Shown one piece after another: positions 1 to 9,010 of a DNA stretch of 64,000 nt; the first letter of the stretch is position 1, and the number at the start of each line of letters is the position of its first letter. The notes beneath the pieces were generated by a model. The model worked only from the letters and a program-made list of their open reading frames with translations, made no database searches and was not told the origin of the DNA. A program made the position numbers and the translations under genes. The DNA is from Aureibacillus halotolerans (lineage in GTDB: Bacteria > Bacillota > Bacilli > Bacillales > DSM-28697): assembly GCF_004363045.1 (NCBI RefSeq), contig NZ_SNYJ01000003.1:62001-126000 (forward strand), read 5' to 3'.

Positions 1-247
1 CTAGCTCCGGCTCGCTGAAGCTGCGGGACAGAAATCCCCAAACGAGTGAAATGAAAAAACCATTTCCCTGTTTGGTGATGTTCTGCCCTCCGCTTCATAG
101 CTTACTCGCCTCCGCTTTTCTTGGCCAGCTCCGGCTCGCTGAAGCTGCGAGGTAGAAATCTCGGTTCGAGAGAAATGTGAAGAACCATTTCTTCGCCCCG
201 TGATGTTCTACTCTCCGCTTCATAGCTTACTCGCCTCCGCTTTTCGT
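1..247. repeat. Tandem pair of ~124-bp structured repeat units
   Basis: Two adjacent units about 124 bp apart share their ends (AGCTCCGGCTCGCTGAAGCT at the left, TCCGCTTCATAGCTTACTCG at the right) and differ in the middle. Each can fold: unit 1 pairs CCAAAC (38-43) with GTTTGG (70-75) around GAAATG/CATTTC (48-53/61-66). Unit 2 keeps GAAATG/CATTTC (172-177/186-191) but has a different outer stem, CGA-A (167-171) with TTCG (192-195). The unit 2 end overlaps the last codons and stop of yppC. The left end is cut by the window, so more copies may exist. Confidence 0.85.
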
Positions 248-1161
248 TTTAAAATCCATTGGAGTTGGGCTCGTTTTTTATCGTACCAGTGTGTGATTGG
301 TACTTCTGGGGTGGTTGGTACAGTTTTTGGGGTTATGAAATTGGTGGTTTGGTACCAATCGGTTTGTTTGGCTGGTGGTTGTTTCACGATTGGGGTGCAA
401 CATCGCAATGGTGGGCCGGAAAAATCGTTGGCGAGGTGAACGAGAGTGTGGTAGTCTTTGCGTTGCCCGCTATGTGGTTGGTATATTGCAAAAGGCTGCA
501 AATCCTGGCTATACGGTGTGTGAAACAACATTCGATAGAGCATCTTGCCAAATAAAATCCGTTTTTTTAGATGCTGAAACCCGTATACGGATGCGCCATA
601 CAGCTCCCCCTTTATGGATGGCATGAGAATAACACTTGTATGCATCGCCTGCTGAAGGTGAAAAAGAGCTGAATGAAAGACATGCTGGAGTTGATGATGT
701 AAAAACACTGGTCGATAAATAAGATGCTGCTCATTTGTAATAAGCGCGTCTGTAAGTTTTATAGCATCTTTGTTTGTCCAAAAGGCGTGCCACTGGGAGT
801 GCATGTAAGTAGACACATGAAAATGGTGGAGTAAATGGAATAAAGATTGCTGCTGTTTGCAGGAAGCTTCGTAGAGCAACAGCTGCGGGAAGGCATCTCG
901 AAAAATAAGCCAATTTGCTCGTTCATAGCTTAAAAATAGTCGAAAGCGTGTTTTTTCAGCCAAGCCATGCCTCATATAAGGGTGCCAAAGATCGGTCATC
1001 TGATAGCCAGCATTTCTTGAAACAACTGAGGCAAGCAACGCCCAATGCAATTCTGGGCAACGAGCATACAGCTTCCTGTACGCATTCGTTCGAGAGAGGT
1101 TGTCTTTGTTATATGCTGCTGTGAGCTCATGAATCGTAGCAACAAGCTTCCTTTCCTTCAT
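220..1161 (-). CDS. yppC: DUF2515 family protein YppC
   Basis: This 313-residue protein resembles Bacillus YppC (DUF2515), a family of unknown function. It is rich in His, Tyr and Phe, with no signal peptide and no obvious catalytic motif. The identification rests on general resemblance and on position: yppC lies next to recU-ponA in B. subtilis, and here it is divergent from recU. Translation starts at an ATG after a GGAGGGAGGAA-like site (1164-1175 region). The last seven codons and the TGA stop (220-222) are written in the repeat unit that fills 125-247, so the native C-terminus may have been replaced when the repeat arrived. Confidence 0.75.
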   Translation of the reverse strand: MKERKLVATIHELTAAYNKDNLSRTNAYRKLYARCPELHWALLASVVSRNAGYQMTDLWHPYMRHGLAEKTRFRLFLSYERANWLIFRDAFPQLLLYEASCKQQQSLFHLLHHFHVSTYMHSQWHAFWTNKDAIKLTDALITNEQHLIYRPVFLHHQLQHVFHSALFHLQQAMHTSVILMPSIKGELYGASVYGFQHLKKRILFGKMLYRMLFHTPYSQDLQPFAIYQPHSGQRKDYHTLVHLANDFSGPPLRCCTPIVKQPPAKQTDWYQTTNFITPKTVPTTPEVPITHWYDKKRAQLQWILKRKAEASKL

Positions 1162-1307
1162 GGTTTTTCCTCCCTTCCATTAAATTCTTTCGGCAAAACT
1201 GTAACGTTAGTCTGACCACTATCGTCCATTCTCATGATATTTGTTGTGTTCACACGGCAATCAAATGTAGAATAGACAAAGGCGTCTGTTCTATAAGGTG
1301 GTGAAAA

Positions 1308-1913
1308 TTGTTGCGGTATCCAAATGGAAAACCATATACGCCTGCGTCTACTACGGAAACAGCAGGCAACAAATCGCCAGAGTATGCGCGCCGAGGCATG
1401 ACCCTCGAAGAAGATCTTAATCAATCGAATAAGTATTACTTGAATCATGGTGTGGCTGTTATTCACAAAAAACCGACACCGATTCAAATTGTCGACGTCC
1501 ATTACCCAAAGCGTAGTGCTGCGAAAATAACAGAGGCCTATTTCAAGCAGCCTTCAACAACGGATTATAATGGCGTTTATCGGGGACACTACATTGACTT
1601 TGAAGCAAAAGAAACTCGCAATGCCGCATCCTTCCCGATGAAAAATTTACATGCTCACCAGCTGCTTCATATGGAGGAAATACAACGGCATGGCGGTCTA
1701 GCCTTTGTGCTCATTCGTTTTACCGCTTCCCAACAAACCTTCTTGTTGGATGCGACTCATGTGCTTCATTTTCAAGCAAACTTGGATACCTATAAACGCA
1801 AATCCATGCCCCTTCCTTATATTGAAGAGCATGGACAAATCATAGCTATGGGCTTTGCGCCACGGATTGATTATCTTAAGGCCGTCGATCACTATTATTT
1901 TTCGCACTTATGA
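1308..1913 (+). CDS. recU: Holliday junction resolvase RecU
   Basis: RecU cuts four-way DNA junctions during recombination and repair in Firmicutes and also modulates RecA. The 201 residues match the usual ~200-residue length. The conserved N-terminal RYPNGK, the TTDYNGVYRG stretch and the metal-binding YIDFEAKET motif (nuclease fold) are all present, as is the terminal FAPRIDYLK. The start is a TTG (1308-1310) placed 4 bases after the Shine-Dalgarno AAGGTGGTGA (1296-1303 region); the second codon is also TTG, so either could serve. ponA follows after 25 bases in the same direction, the conserved recU-ponA pair. Confidence 0.97.
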   Translation: MLRYPNGKPYTPASTTETAGNKSPEYARRGMTLEEDLNQSNKYYLNHGVAVIHKKPTPIQIVDVHYPKRSAAKITEAYFKQPSTTDYNGVYRGHYIDFEAKETRNAASFPMKNLHAHQLLHMEEIQRHGGLAFVLIRFTASQQTFLLDATHVLHFQANLDTYKRKSMPLPYIEEHGQIIAMGFAPRIDYLKAVDHYYFSHL

Positions 1914-1938
1914 TAGATTTGAAAGGTAGGAAATTACG

Positions 1939-4668
1939 ATGTCAGAACGATACAAAACGAGAGCTGAGCGAAAACAATCTGCTCAAAAGCCGTCGTCTTC
2001 GTCAAAGAAACCAACACGTCCAAAAGGAAATAAAGCAGATAAATCTTCTCTCTTTAAGCGCATTATGATGGGTCTTGCCATCTTTGTGCTGGCATGTATA
2101 TCCATTGGCGGCGTTGCCGTCGCGATCATTATCCAAGGGGCACCTGAAATTAGTGCTGAAGCCCTTGAATCTCCATTATCATCACGAATATATGATGTCA
2201 ATGGAAATGAAATCGCAGAGCTAGGTGCCCAAAAACGCACACAGGTTGATATTGAAAATGTCCCTGATATTGTAAAAAACGCGTTTGTTTCAACAGAGGA
2301 CGTTCGCTTCTATAGTCATTTTGGCGTTGACCCTCTTCGCATAGGTGGCGCGGTCATTGCTAACTTCCAAGAGGGATTTGGTGCTGAAGGAGCAAGTACG
2401 ATTACACAACAGGTCGTTAAAAACTACTTGCTCACCTCTGAAAAAAAGCTAACTCGGAAAATTCAAGAGGCTTGGCTTGCAGTGAAGCTAGAGCAGCAGT
2501 ATTCGAAGGATCAAATCCTTGAGCTCTATTTGAATAAGATTTTGTTTGCTCAGGATATTTATGGTGTTTCGAAAGCGACAGAGTTTTACTTTGATAAAGA
2601 TATTACAAGCGACGAAATTACGATTGAAGAGGCCGCATTGTTGGCCGGGCTCCCGCAAAGCCCGAATTATTACAATCCATTCCGAAACCCGGAAGCAGCT
2701 GAAAAACGTCGTAATGTCGTCATCAATTTAATGGCGAAAAATGGTTTTATCACTGACGCTGAAGCAGAGAAAGCCAAAGCCATCCCTGTGACAGATACAA
2801 TTGTCAAAAAAGAAGACAATCCACAGCCTTATGATGCTTACATTGATCAAGTGATTGAGGAATTTCAAAAGAAAAGTGATATGGACTTGTATTCCTCTGG
2901 GCTTAAGGTGTATACGTATTTAAACCCACAAGCTCAGCAAGTGGTTGAAGAATCGCTGGATACAAACAAATACGTACAGTACCCTGACGCCCAAATGCAA
3001 GCAGGGGTTGCCGTCGTTAGTACACAAAACGGTGGCATTGCCGCCATTGGTGGCGGACGAAACCAAGAGGTCAAGCGTGGCTACAATTATGCAACGGACA
3101 TCAATCGTCAGCCTGGGTCCACGATTAAACCAATTTTAGATTATGGACCTGCCATCGAATATCTTGAGTGGTCCACCTATCATCAGATGGTGGATGAGCA
3201 ATACACATATTCTGATGGTACACCAATTAACAACTGGGACAATCGATATTTCGGACAGATTTCGATGCGTACAGCGCTAGCCGAATCTCGGAATATCCCT
3301 GCTCTAAAAGCAATACAAGAGGTTGGACTAGACCGCGCCAAAGGCTTTGCCGCTGGTTTAGGCATCGACGTTGGAGAAAATATTTATGAATCGTATTCCA
3401 TTGGTGGGTTTAACGGCGTCTCCCCTCTTGAAATGGCTGGGGCATACAGTGCCTTTGGAAATGGTGGGGTGTATAACGAGCCACACACGATTGCAAAAAT
3501 TGTTTTCCCAGACGGCACTGAAAAAACCTTTGATCCAGAACCACAGGTGGCAATGAAAGAATCTACAGCATTTATGATAAGCGATATGCTGAAAACGGCT
3601 GTTCAAAGCGGAACCGGAACCGCAGCGAATGTCGCGAACGTTCCAGTTGCCGGAAAAACCGGAACGTCCAATTACTCAGACGAAACACGATCGAAATACG
3701 GTCTACCAAACCGAGCCGTTCCTGACAGCTGGTTTTCAGGTTATAGCACAGAGTACACGACAGCGATTTGGACTGGGTATCCGAAAACAACGAGTGATTT
3801 TTATATGGATTATCAGTCCCAGCAAATTGCGAAGCAGTTGTTCCGTGCGATTATGACGCAAATATCAGGTGATCAAGTCGCTGATTTTCAACAACCCGAT
3901 TCTGTTGTTCGTGTTGGGGTTGAAAAAGGCTCTACCCCTGCCCGACTTCCAAGTGACTTTACTCCACAAAGTGAAATCGTGTATGAGTATTTCATTCGTG
4001 GAACTGAGCCGACAGTCACTTCTCAGCAATACTTCGAGGAAGAGGAAGAAGAAGAACCAGTCTCTTCAGTAGAAGGTTTGTTCGCATCGTACAACAGAGA
4101 ATCGAACGTTATTGAGCTTTCCTGGAATCATGCCGACAGTGATAACGCAGAATTTAGTGTCGATGTATCCGTTGATGAAGGAAGTTTCCAATCCTTGACG
4201 ACAACAGACCAAACGGAAATCATTGTTGAAAATGTGATCCCTGGTGGAATCTATGGCTTCCGTGTTACGGCGACGGTTGATGGAGAATCAAGCGAGCCAT
4301 CTACAACGACCATTGAACTTCCATCAGATGGAAATAGTAATGACGACAACTCTGATGAGGACAACGAAAATGACGGGTCAAACGGACCTGGTCAGGGCAA
4401 TAATGAAGACGGTGAAGGCAACAATAACGGCCCTGGAAACAATAATCCAGATGATGGTTCACAAGATGGACAAGGAAACGACCAAGATCGACCTGGCAAT
4501 GATGGAGATTCGGATGGTCGAGGGAATGAGCCTGGTCCAGGGAACGGGAACGGAAATGGAAATGAAGGCGATCAAGAAGAACCGTCTGGCAACGAGGATG
4601 AAGGCAATGATTCGTCTGACAATCCTGATCAATCCAATGACAACCCAGATGGTGAATCCACTCCGTAA
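1939..4668 (+). CDS. ponA: Class A penicillin-binding protein 1 (PonA)
   Basis: A bifunctional peptidoglycan glycosyltransferase/transpeptidase anchored in the membrane. The order is: basic cytoplasmic tail, membrane helix at about 42-65, GT51 domain with the catalytic Glu in STEDVRF (E120) and GASTITQQVVKNYLL, then a transpeptidase domain with SxxK (STIK, S394-K397), SxN (SRN, 450-452) and KTGT (573-576). After a short EEEEEEE run there is a fibronectin-III-like module (about 705-795) and a ~110-residue Asp/Asn/Gly/Glu-rich tail to residue 909. B. subtilis PonA also has an FN3-like domain and a low-complexity tail; the tail here is notably acidic. It follows recU closely and ends before two hairpin terminators. 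Confidence 0.98.
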   Translation: MSERYKTRAERKQSAQKPSSSSKKPTRPKGNKADKSSLFKRIMMGLAIFVLACISIGGVAVAIIIQGAPEISAEALESPLSSRIYDVNGNEIAELGAQKRTQVDIENVPDIVKNAFVSTEDVRFYSHFGVDPLRIGGAVIANFQEGFGAEGASTITQQVVKNYLLTSEKKLTRKIQEAWLAVKLEQQYSKDQILELYLNKILFAQDIYGVSKATEFYFDKDITSDEITIEEAALLAGLPQSPNYYNPFRNPEAAEKRRNVVINLMAKNGFITDAEAEKAKAIPVTDTIVKKEDNPQPYDAYIDQVIEEFQKKSDMDLYSSGLKVYTYLNPQAQQVVEESLDTNKYVQYPDAQMQAGVAVVSTQNGGIAAIGGGRNQEVKRGYNYATDINRQPGSTIKPILDYGPAIEYLEWSTYHQMVDEQYTYSDGTPINNWDNRYFGQISMRTALAESRNIPALKAIQEVGLDRAKGFAAGLGIDVGENIYESYSIGGFNGVSPLEMAGAYSAFGNGGVYNEPHTIAKIVFPDGTEKTFDPEPQVAMKESTAFMISDMLKTAVQSGTGTAANVANVPVAGKTGTSNYSDETRSKYGLPNRAVPDSWFSGYSTEYTTAIWTGYPKTTSDFYMDYQSQQIAKQLFRAIMTQISGDQVADFQQPDSVVRVGVEKGSTPARLPSDFTPQSEIVYEYFIRGTEPTVTSQQYFEEEEEEEPVSSVEGLFASYNRESNVIELSWNHADSDNAEFSVDVSVDEGSFQSLTTTDQTEIIVENVIPGGIYGFRVTATVDGESSEPSTTTIELPSDGNSNDDNSDEDNENDGSNGPGQGNNEDGEGNNNGPGNNNPDDGSQDGQGNDQDRPGNDGDSDGRGNEPGPGNGNGNGNEGDQEEPSGNEDEGNDSSDNPDQSNDNPDGESTP

Positions 4669-4687
4669 ACGTAGATAGGTTGAAGAC

Positions 4688-4737
4688 AAAAAGGATCTGT
4701 CCAGAAGTCATAAGTGACTTAATGGGCAGATCCTTTT
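4688..4737 (+). terminator. ponA terminator hairpin
   Basis: AAAAGGATCTGTCC (4689-4702) pairs with GGGCAGATCCTTTT (4724-4737), with an inner AGTCA-taag-TGACT hairpin. It lies 20 bases after the ponA stop and ends in a T-run. Confidence 0.8.
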
Positions 4738-4780
4738 CCTATTTATTTAGTGAGGTATGCCCTCCTAGCTGGGTAAACGT

Positions 4781-4825
4781 AAAAAAATGTGCCTGGTCCG
4801 TTTCTCACCGATGGGCACATTTTTT
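4781..4825. terminator. Bidirectional terminator between ponA and ypoC
   Basis: AAAAAAATGTGCC (4781-4793) is complementary to GGGCACATTTTTT (4813-4825). A-run and T-run on either side allow it to stop both ponA (plus) and ypoC (minus) transcripts. Confidence 0.8.
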
Positions 4826-4848
4826 ATATGTTGTGACTAAAGTTTCAA

Positions 4849-5373
4849 TCACGCATGCTTCTGCTTCGCAATATAAGCTGCAAACGATTTAGCGAGCTCC
4901 TTGTAGAGCTGATTGAGTTGAATAAAGGACGCATAATGTCGTGGTCTTGTCGCAATAAAATGCAAGCGTTCCTTCGCGTTAAACGGGCATACCACACGTT
5001 CCTCAATATGCTCCTGCCATTGGACGAGCGATGGAACAGTCCTGCGTTCAATCCAATACAGTAATGAGATCAACGCGGAGGTCGCAAGCTGCATGGGCCG
5101 TTCTGCGGCTTCTTTGTCGTCTCTGGAGAATGCAGCTTGTATCGGCTTTTGATAGTCCTCCCACCATGTAAACACTTTTTTCATCTCTACATAGGGTGCT
5201 TGATAAACTGCCACATGGTCGACGCCTATACTCGCTGCGATATCGATCGCAAATGGTGCCGCCTCCAGCCATTGCTCGATTGATGCTTCCTTTACTGGCA
5301 ATGGAATAGTGGATGCTGCTGTTGTATAAAACGGTGCGACATTAAATGGTTCTGGCAAAGGAACGATGTTCAC
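4849..5373 (-). CDS. ypoC: YpoC-like protein
   Basis: A 174-residue protein placed exactly where ypoC lies in B. subtilis, immediately downstream of nth and convergent with ponA. The ATG overlaps the nth stop by four bases (ATGA), which indicates translational coupling. The sequence is soluble with several Trp and aromatic residues (WLEAAPFAIDIAASIGVDHV; FTWWEDYQKP) and a Lys/Ala-rich C-terminus. The family has no established function, and no catalytic motif is visible. The assignment is mainly by position and length. Confidence 0.8.
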   Translation of the reverse strand: MNIVPLPEPFNVAPFYTTAASTIPLPVKEASIEQWLEAAPFAIDIAASIGVDHVAVYQAPYVEMKKVFTWWEDYQKPIQAAFSRDDKEAAERPMQLATSALISLLYWIERRTVPSLVQWQEHIEERVVCPFNAKERLHFIATRPRHYASFIQLNQLYKELAKSFAAYIAKQKHA

Positions 5374-6023
5374 GATGCCGCCTCCTTTAACCGTTTTTTT
5401 CCTTCACGACAGCTGGGGAGCAATGGACAGTTCGGACAGTTTGGCTGACGTGATTTGCAATGATACCGCCCGAAAAAAATCATCCGATGATGAGCATCGC
5501 TCCACATGTCCTCATCAAGCTTGTCCATTAGTGTCTCTTCCACTTGCCGTACGGAATCCTTCCAACGACAAATGCCTAGACGCTTGCTGACCCGTTCAAC
5601 ATGTGTATCAACCGCAATTGCCGGCTCATTGAACGCTACAGAAAGGACGACATTTGCTGTTTTCCTGCCAACACCAGGCAATGCCTCAAGCGCCTGACGA
5701 TCATGTGGTACTTGCGAGTCGTACTTTTCAATGAGCTCATGTGAGAGGCCCTGAATGTTTTTCGCTTTGTTCCGATACAGTCCGATCGAGCGAATATCGC
5801 TTTGTACTTGCTCTAAAGAAACTGAAATAAAGTCCTCTGGCGTTCTGTACGTTTCAAACAACGATGCTGTCACTTTGTTTACGAGCACATCTGTGCATTG
5901 TGCTGAGAGAACGACAGCAATTAATAGCTCGAAGGAGTTGCGATGTATAAGCTCACATTCTGCTTCAGGAAACAATTCACCCATCGTTTCTATGGCAGCC
6001 TTTGTTTGTTTTTTTGAAAGCAT
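5370..6023 (-). CDS. nth: Endonuclease III (DNA glycosylase/AP lyase)
   Basis: Removes oxidised pyrimidines in base excision repair and nicks the abasic site. The 217 residues have the full family layout: helix-hairpin-helix LPGVGRKTANVV with the catalytic Lys at 121, catalytic Asp 139 in VDTHVER, and a C-terminal [4Fe-4S] site with Cys 189, 196, 199 and 205 (C-x6-C-x2-C-x5-C). It sits 14 bases below dnaD, and the dnaD-nth-ypoC order is the B. subtilis one. Confidence 0.98.
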   Translation of the reverse strand: MLSKKQTKAAIETMGELFPEAECELIHRNSFELLIAVVLSAQCTDVLVNKVTASLFETYRTPEDFISVSLEQVQSDIRSIGLYRNKAKNIQGLSHELIEKYDSQVPHDRQALEALPGVGRKTANVVLSVAFNEPAIAVDTHVERVSKRLGICRWKDSVRQVEETLMDKLDEDMWSDAHHRMIFFGRYHCKSRQPNCPNCPLLPSCREGKKRLKEAAS

Positions 6024-6037
6024 CCGAGTCCCCTCCC

Positions 6038-6733
6038 TCAGTCCAACCAGTTATAGAAAGGAATGGTCGCTTTTCGTGCTTCCGTTTCAGGCTTGGACTG
6101 CTTTTTCCGTGCGCGGAATTGCTTTGCGTGCTCTTGCGCCTGTTCCACCGATTGTATATTGTTTTTTTGCCATTCAAACAAAATACGATCAATGTATCGG
6201 AAGCTTAGCTTACCACTTAATACGGCTTCTTTTAGAGCCATCTTAATGAGCCCTGGCTCGTATAAATCCTTATCCAGCCACATGCCGAGCGTTTCGTATT
6301 CAATTGGAGATAATGCGCGACCGAATTCATTTTCAAACATAAAAAAGAGTTCCTGCTCAAGCGCCTCATCCTTGGCTTCTGCTTTTTGCTTCTGTTGTTG
6401 TGAGATGAGGGCAAACAATCGTGAAAACAACGGATCAAGGGAGTAGCGCTCTGCCTTCATGAACCGGTCATCTGCTGCATCAATGATATCGATCCATCCA
6501 CGCCGAACGAAGGAAGCAAGCATCGTTTGAACCTCCTCCTCCGTCGCTGACATGCGTTCTGCCATTTCTTCTGGTGTAGGGAATAGGCGCCCTTCCTGTT
6601 GAAGATGCCAAAGATGCATAATTGTCATCCACTCCTGATCGTTAAGTCCGAGCTGTCTATATGATCTCATCATTACCGAGGGAATTGAAAAATTTCCTTC
6701 ATTCATCAAACGCACAAACCATTCATTATCCAT
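6038..6733 (-). CDS. dnaD: Primosomal replication protein DnaD
   Basis: DnaD helps remodel DNA and load the replicative helicase during initiation and restart in Firmicutes. The N-terminal part is a winged-helix region (about 1-115). The C-terminal DnaD-like domain contains YETLGMWLDKDLYEPGLIKM and the closing FRYIDRILFEWQKNNI signature, followed by a charged tail. The chosen ATG (6731-6733) is preceded by GAAAGGGG at good spacing and gives 231 residues, close to the B. subtilis length. A longer reading frame from an upstream TTG would begin right at the asnS stop and lacks a ribosome site. Confidence 0.96.
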   Translation of the reverse strand: MDNEWFVRLMNEGNFSIPSVMMRSYRQLGLNDQEWMTIMHLWHLQQEGRLFPTPEEMAERMSATEEEVQTMLASFVRRGWIDIIDAADDRFMKAERYSLDPLFSRLFALISQQQKQKAEAKDEALEQELFFMFENEFGRALSPIEYETLGMWLDKDLYEPGLIKMALKEAVLSGKLSFRYIDRILFEWQKNNIQSVEQAQEHAKQFRARKKQSKPETEARKATIPFYNWLD

Positions 6734-6772
6734 CCTTACGCCCCTTTCATTGGTCGTTTTCGACACAGCCAA

Positions 6773-8065
6773 TTAAGGCGTCAAGCGGTTCAACAAGCGT
6801 GGGAATGGAATGGTTTCGCGCACATGTTCCGTACCAGAGATCCACGCAACCGTACGTTCTAACCCTAGACCAAAGCCCGCATGAGGCACTGACCCATACT
6901 TCCGAAGGTCTAAATACCAACTATAAGACTCATGGTCTAATCCGTGTTCTTTGTAGCGCTCTTCCATGAGGGCAAGGTCATCAATTCGTGCAGAGCCACC
7001 AATGATTTCCCCATACCCTTCAGGAGCAATCAAATCAGCACATTCTACAACGTCCGGGTTGGTTGGATCTGGCTTCATATAGAAGGCTTTTAATGACGTA
7101 GGATAATGCGTAATAAAGACAGGTTTATCAAACGCCTCTGCAATGGCTGTTTCATGAGGTGCACCAAAATCATCCCCCCAAGAAATGTCCGAAAAACCCT
7201 TCTCGTGTAAAAGCGCCAGAGCGTCCGTATATGTAATGCGTGGAAATGGCGCCTTAATTTTCTCAAGCACATCCGTGTCGCGACCTAACGTCTCAAGCTC
7301 GATCTGACAATTGTCAAGCACTGCTTGAACGATAGAAGTGACGTACGTCTCCTGCACTTCTAGGCTTTCCTCATGCGTACAAAATGCCATCTCAGGCTCT
7401 ATCATCCAAAACTCAATCAAATGACGACGTGTTTTCGATTTTTCTGCCCGAAATGTCGGACCAAAGGAAAATACCTTGCCTAGTGCCATTGCGGCAGCTT
7501 CCATATACAACTGACCAGACTGTGACAAATAGGCATCTTCATCGAAGTATTTCGTGTGAAACAGCTCGGTCGTTCCTTCGGCAGACGTTGACGTTAAAAT
7601 CGGTGCGTCGACTTTAACAAAATGACGGTCTTGGAAAAAGGCAAACGTTGCACGAATAATCTCGTTACGTATTTTCATAATCGCGTGCTGTCTTTTTGAC
7701 CGCAACCAAATATGGCGATGGTCCATGAGAAACTCTGTTCCATGCTCCTTAGGCGTGATCGGATAATCAACCGCTTCATGAATGACTTCTATTCCCGTCA
7801 CTTCTAGCTCTATTCCTAAAGGGGATCGATCATCTTCTTTAACGAGCCCTTGAACATATAAAGATGTTTCCTGTGTGAGTGATTTCGCTTTTTGAAACAT
7901 TTCTTCATCCGTTGCTTTGACGACGACACCTTGAATAAACCCCGTGCCATCACGCAGCTGCAAGAAGGCGATTTTTCCACTGGAGCGTTTATTGTTCAGC
8001 CAGCCTCCGATTGTCACTTGTTGGCCAACACATTGCTTGGCTTCGATAATTGTCGTTTTATTCAT
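6773..8065 (-). CDS. asnS: Asparagine--tRNA ligase
   Basis: Class II aminoacyl-tRNA synthetase charging tRNA-Asn. The 430 residues equal the B. subtilis length. The N-terminal OB-fold anticodon-binding domain ([20 protein letters not shown]) is followed by the catalytic core with motif 2 ([21 protein letters not shown]) split here as [10 protein letters not shown] and the motif 3 [15 protein letters not shown] near the C-terminus. In B. subtilis aspB separates asnS from ypmB; here aspB is missing and a 73-base gap leads directly to tseB. An AAAGGGG ribosome site precedes the ATG. Confidence 0.98.
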   Translation of the reverse strand: MNKTTIIEAKQCVGQQVTIGGWLNNKRSSGKIAFLQLRDGTGFIQGVVVKATDEEMFQKAKSLTQETSLYVQGLVKEDDRSPLGIELEVTGIEVIHEAVDYPITPKEHGTEFLMDHRHIWLRSKRQHAIMKIRNEIIRATFAFFQDRHFVKVDAPILTSTSAEGTTELFHTKYFDEDAYLSQSGQLYMEAAAMALGKVFSFGPTFRAEKSKTRRHLIEFWMIEPEMAFCTHEESLEVQETYVTSIVQAVLDNCQIELETLGRDTDVLEKIKAPFPRITYTDALALLHEKGFSDISWGDDFGAPHETAIAEAFDKPVFITHYPTSLKAFYMKPDPTNPDVVECADLIAPEGYGEIIGGSARIDDLALMEERYKEHGLDHESYSWYLDLRKYGSVPHAGFGLGLERTVAWISGTEHVRETIPFPRLLNRLTP

Positions 8066-8138
8066 TTTTGAGAACCCCTTTTTCTAAACTCTTTTTTCAT
8101 ATTTAGCCTACGATACTTGTAAGAAGTACAACAGTGCC

Positions 8139-8627
8139 TTATGTCGTGCGTTTTAAGGAAATGGATTCGATAAATTCGCCAGTTTGAAAGGCATAAAATT
8201 CATAGTACTGGCGACCGTCCTGAGCGATGTACACGACTGACCAAACAGGCTTCTCATCTTTAATTCCAAGCTTGACAGACAAAAATTTCTCTGGATTTCG
8301 TTCGGTCTTAACCTTATCTATAAGCGCTGTTTTACTAACGCCGTCCGATTCTTTTCGTAAAACGATTTTGCTTCCCTCTTCTTGAGGAAACACCCAAGCA
8401 ATATGGGGCTCCTGTTCGTATTGGCCACGAATGACCTGAACGGCAACGTCTCCATAATACGTCGTTGTTTCACTGATTTCCATTGATGGATAAGCAGCGA
8501 GCACCGTCTCTCTTGCTGTTCCCTGCTCCTGCACCATCGGTTCTCTGGCGGTGACGTATGTATCAATCAGCAGCCAGGTCATCAGAACGACAACAACCGT
8601 TACACCACTCCAAATGCGCGTTTTCAT
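8139..8627 (-). CDS. tseB: Cell wall elongation regulator TseB (YpmB)
   Basis: A 162-residue YpmB/TseB-like protein (DUF5590, PepSY-like). In B. subtilis TseB is a membrane-anchored partner of PBP2A and affects sidewall growth. A single N-terminal membrane helix (about 4-22, VTVVVVLMTWLLIDTYV) is followed by an extracellular PepSY-like fold. The ATG at 8625-8627 shares one base with the ypmA stop (TGATG), showing coupling; a TTG one codon upstream is the other possible start. Transcription comes from the promoter before ypmA. Confidence 0.88.
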   Translation of the reverse strand: MKTRIWSGVTVVVVLMTWLLIDTYVTAREPMVQEQGTARETVLAAYPSMEISETTTYYGDVAVQVIRGQYEQEPHIAWVFPQEEGSKIVLRKESDGVSKTALIDKVKTERNPEKFLSVKLGIKDEKPVWSVVYIAQDGRQYYEFYAFQTGEFIESISLKRTT

Positions 8628-8800
8628 CAAGTACGGTAAATCGTAAACACGGCTTGCTGCTTGTCCTTCTCATCTAACGCCAAACCAAACATGAGGTCAT
8701 CATACTTTAACGTTCGATTGAGTAAGTCTACGATTTTGTATAAGTCTTTATGGTTGTCTAATGAGACGGTTGCTAGCGTTTGTATTCCTTTGTCACTCAT
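8627..8800 (-). CDS. ypmA: Small protein YpmA (DUF4264)
   Basis: A 57-codon gene reading MSDKGIQTLATVSLDN and ending in AVFTIYRT. The motif LYKIVDLLNRTLK and the DLMFGLAL stretch are characteristic of B. subtilis YpmA (DUF4264), whose function is unknown. Its ATG (8798-8800) follows AGAGGGG with 9-base spacing, and its TGA overlaps the tseB ATG. B. subtilis has dinG upstream of ypmA; no dinG is present here, so ypmA-tseB has its own promoter. Confidence 0.92.
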   Translation of the reverse strand: MSDKGIQTLATVSLDNHKDLYKIVDLLNRTLKYDDLMFGLALDEKDKQQAVFTIYRT

Positions 8801-8907
8801 TAATGGTCGCCCCTCTTCGTATCATCGATTCACGTCCATCCTCTCTATGTATGGACATGCTTGCTAAAACGAAACACATGCAACACTTCAGTGTGTCTCT
8901 TTTATTT

Positions 8908-8936
8908 AGTATAGCAGTAGATGCGAAAAACGTCAT
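8908..8936 (-). promoter_or_regulatory. Probable sigma-A promoter of ypmA-tseB
   Basis: On the minus strand ATGACG (8931-8936), 17-base spacer, TATACT (8908-8913), preceded by TGC (extended -10). It lies about 110 bases before the ypmA ATG. Confidence 0.6.
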
Positions 8937-8966
8937 TGGTCGTTTCATCTGCATGCGCATATTGCT

Positions 8967-9004
8967 CAAAAATGCCCTCTAGGCACAAGGATTACCTAGA
9001 GGGC
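8967..9004 (-). terminator. Terminator of panB-panC-panD
   Basis: A perfect 10-bp stem, GCCCTCTAGG (8974-8983) with CCTAGAGGGC (8995-9004), followed on the minus strand by ATTTTTG. It begins 6 bases after the panD stop. Confidence 0.9.
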
Positions 9005-9010
9005 GACTAT

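Noticed and set aside
4244-4711. Long frames on both strands over the ponA tail
   Set aside because: Caused by the low-complexity GAT/AAT/GGN codons of the acidic tail; the ponA frame has intact catalytic domains and the right length.
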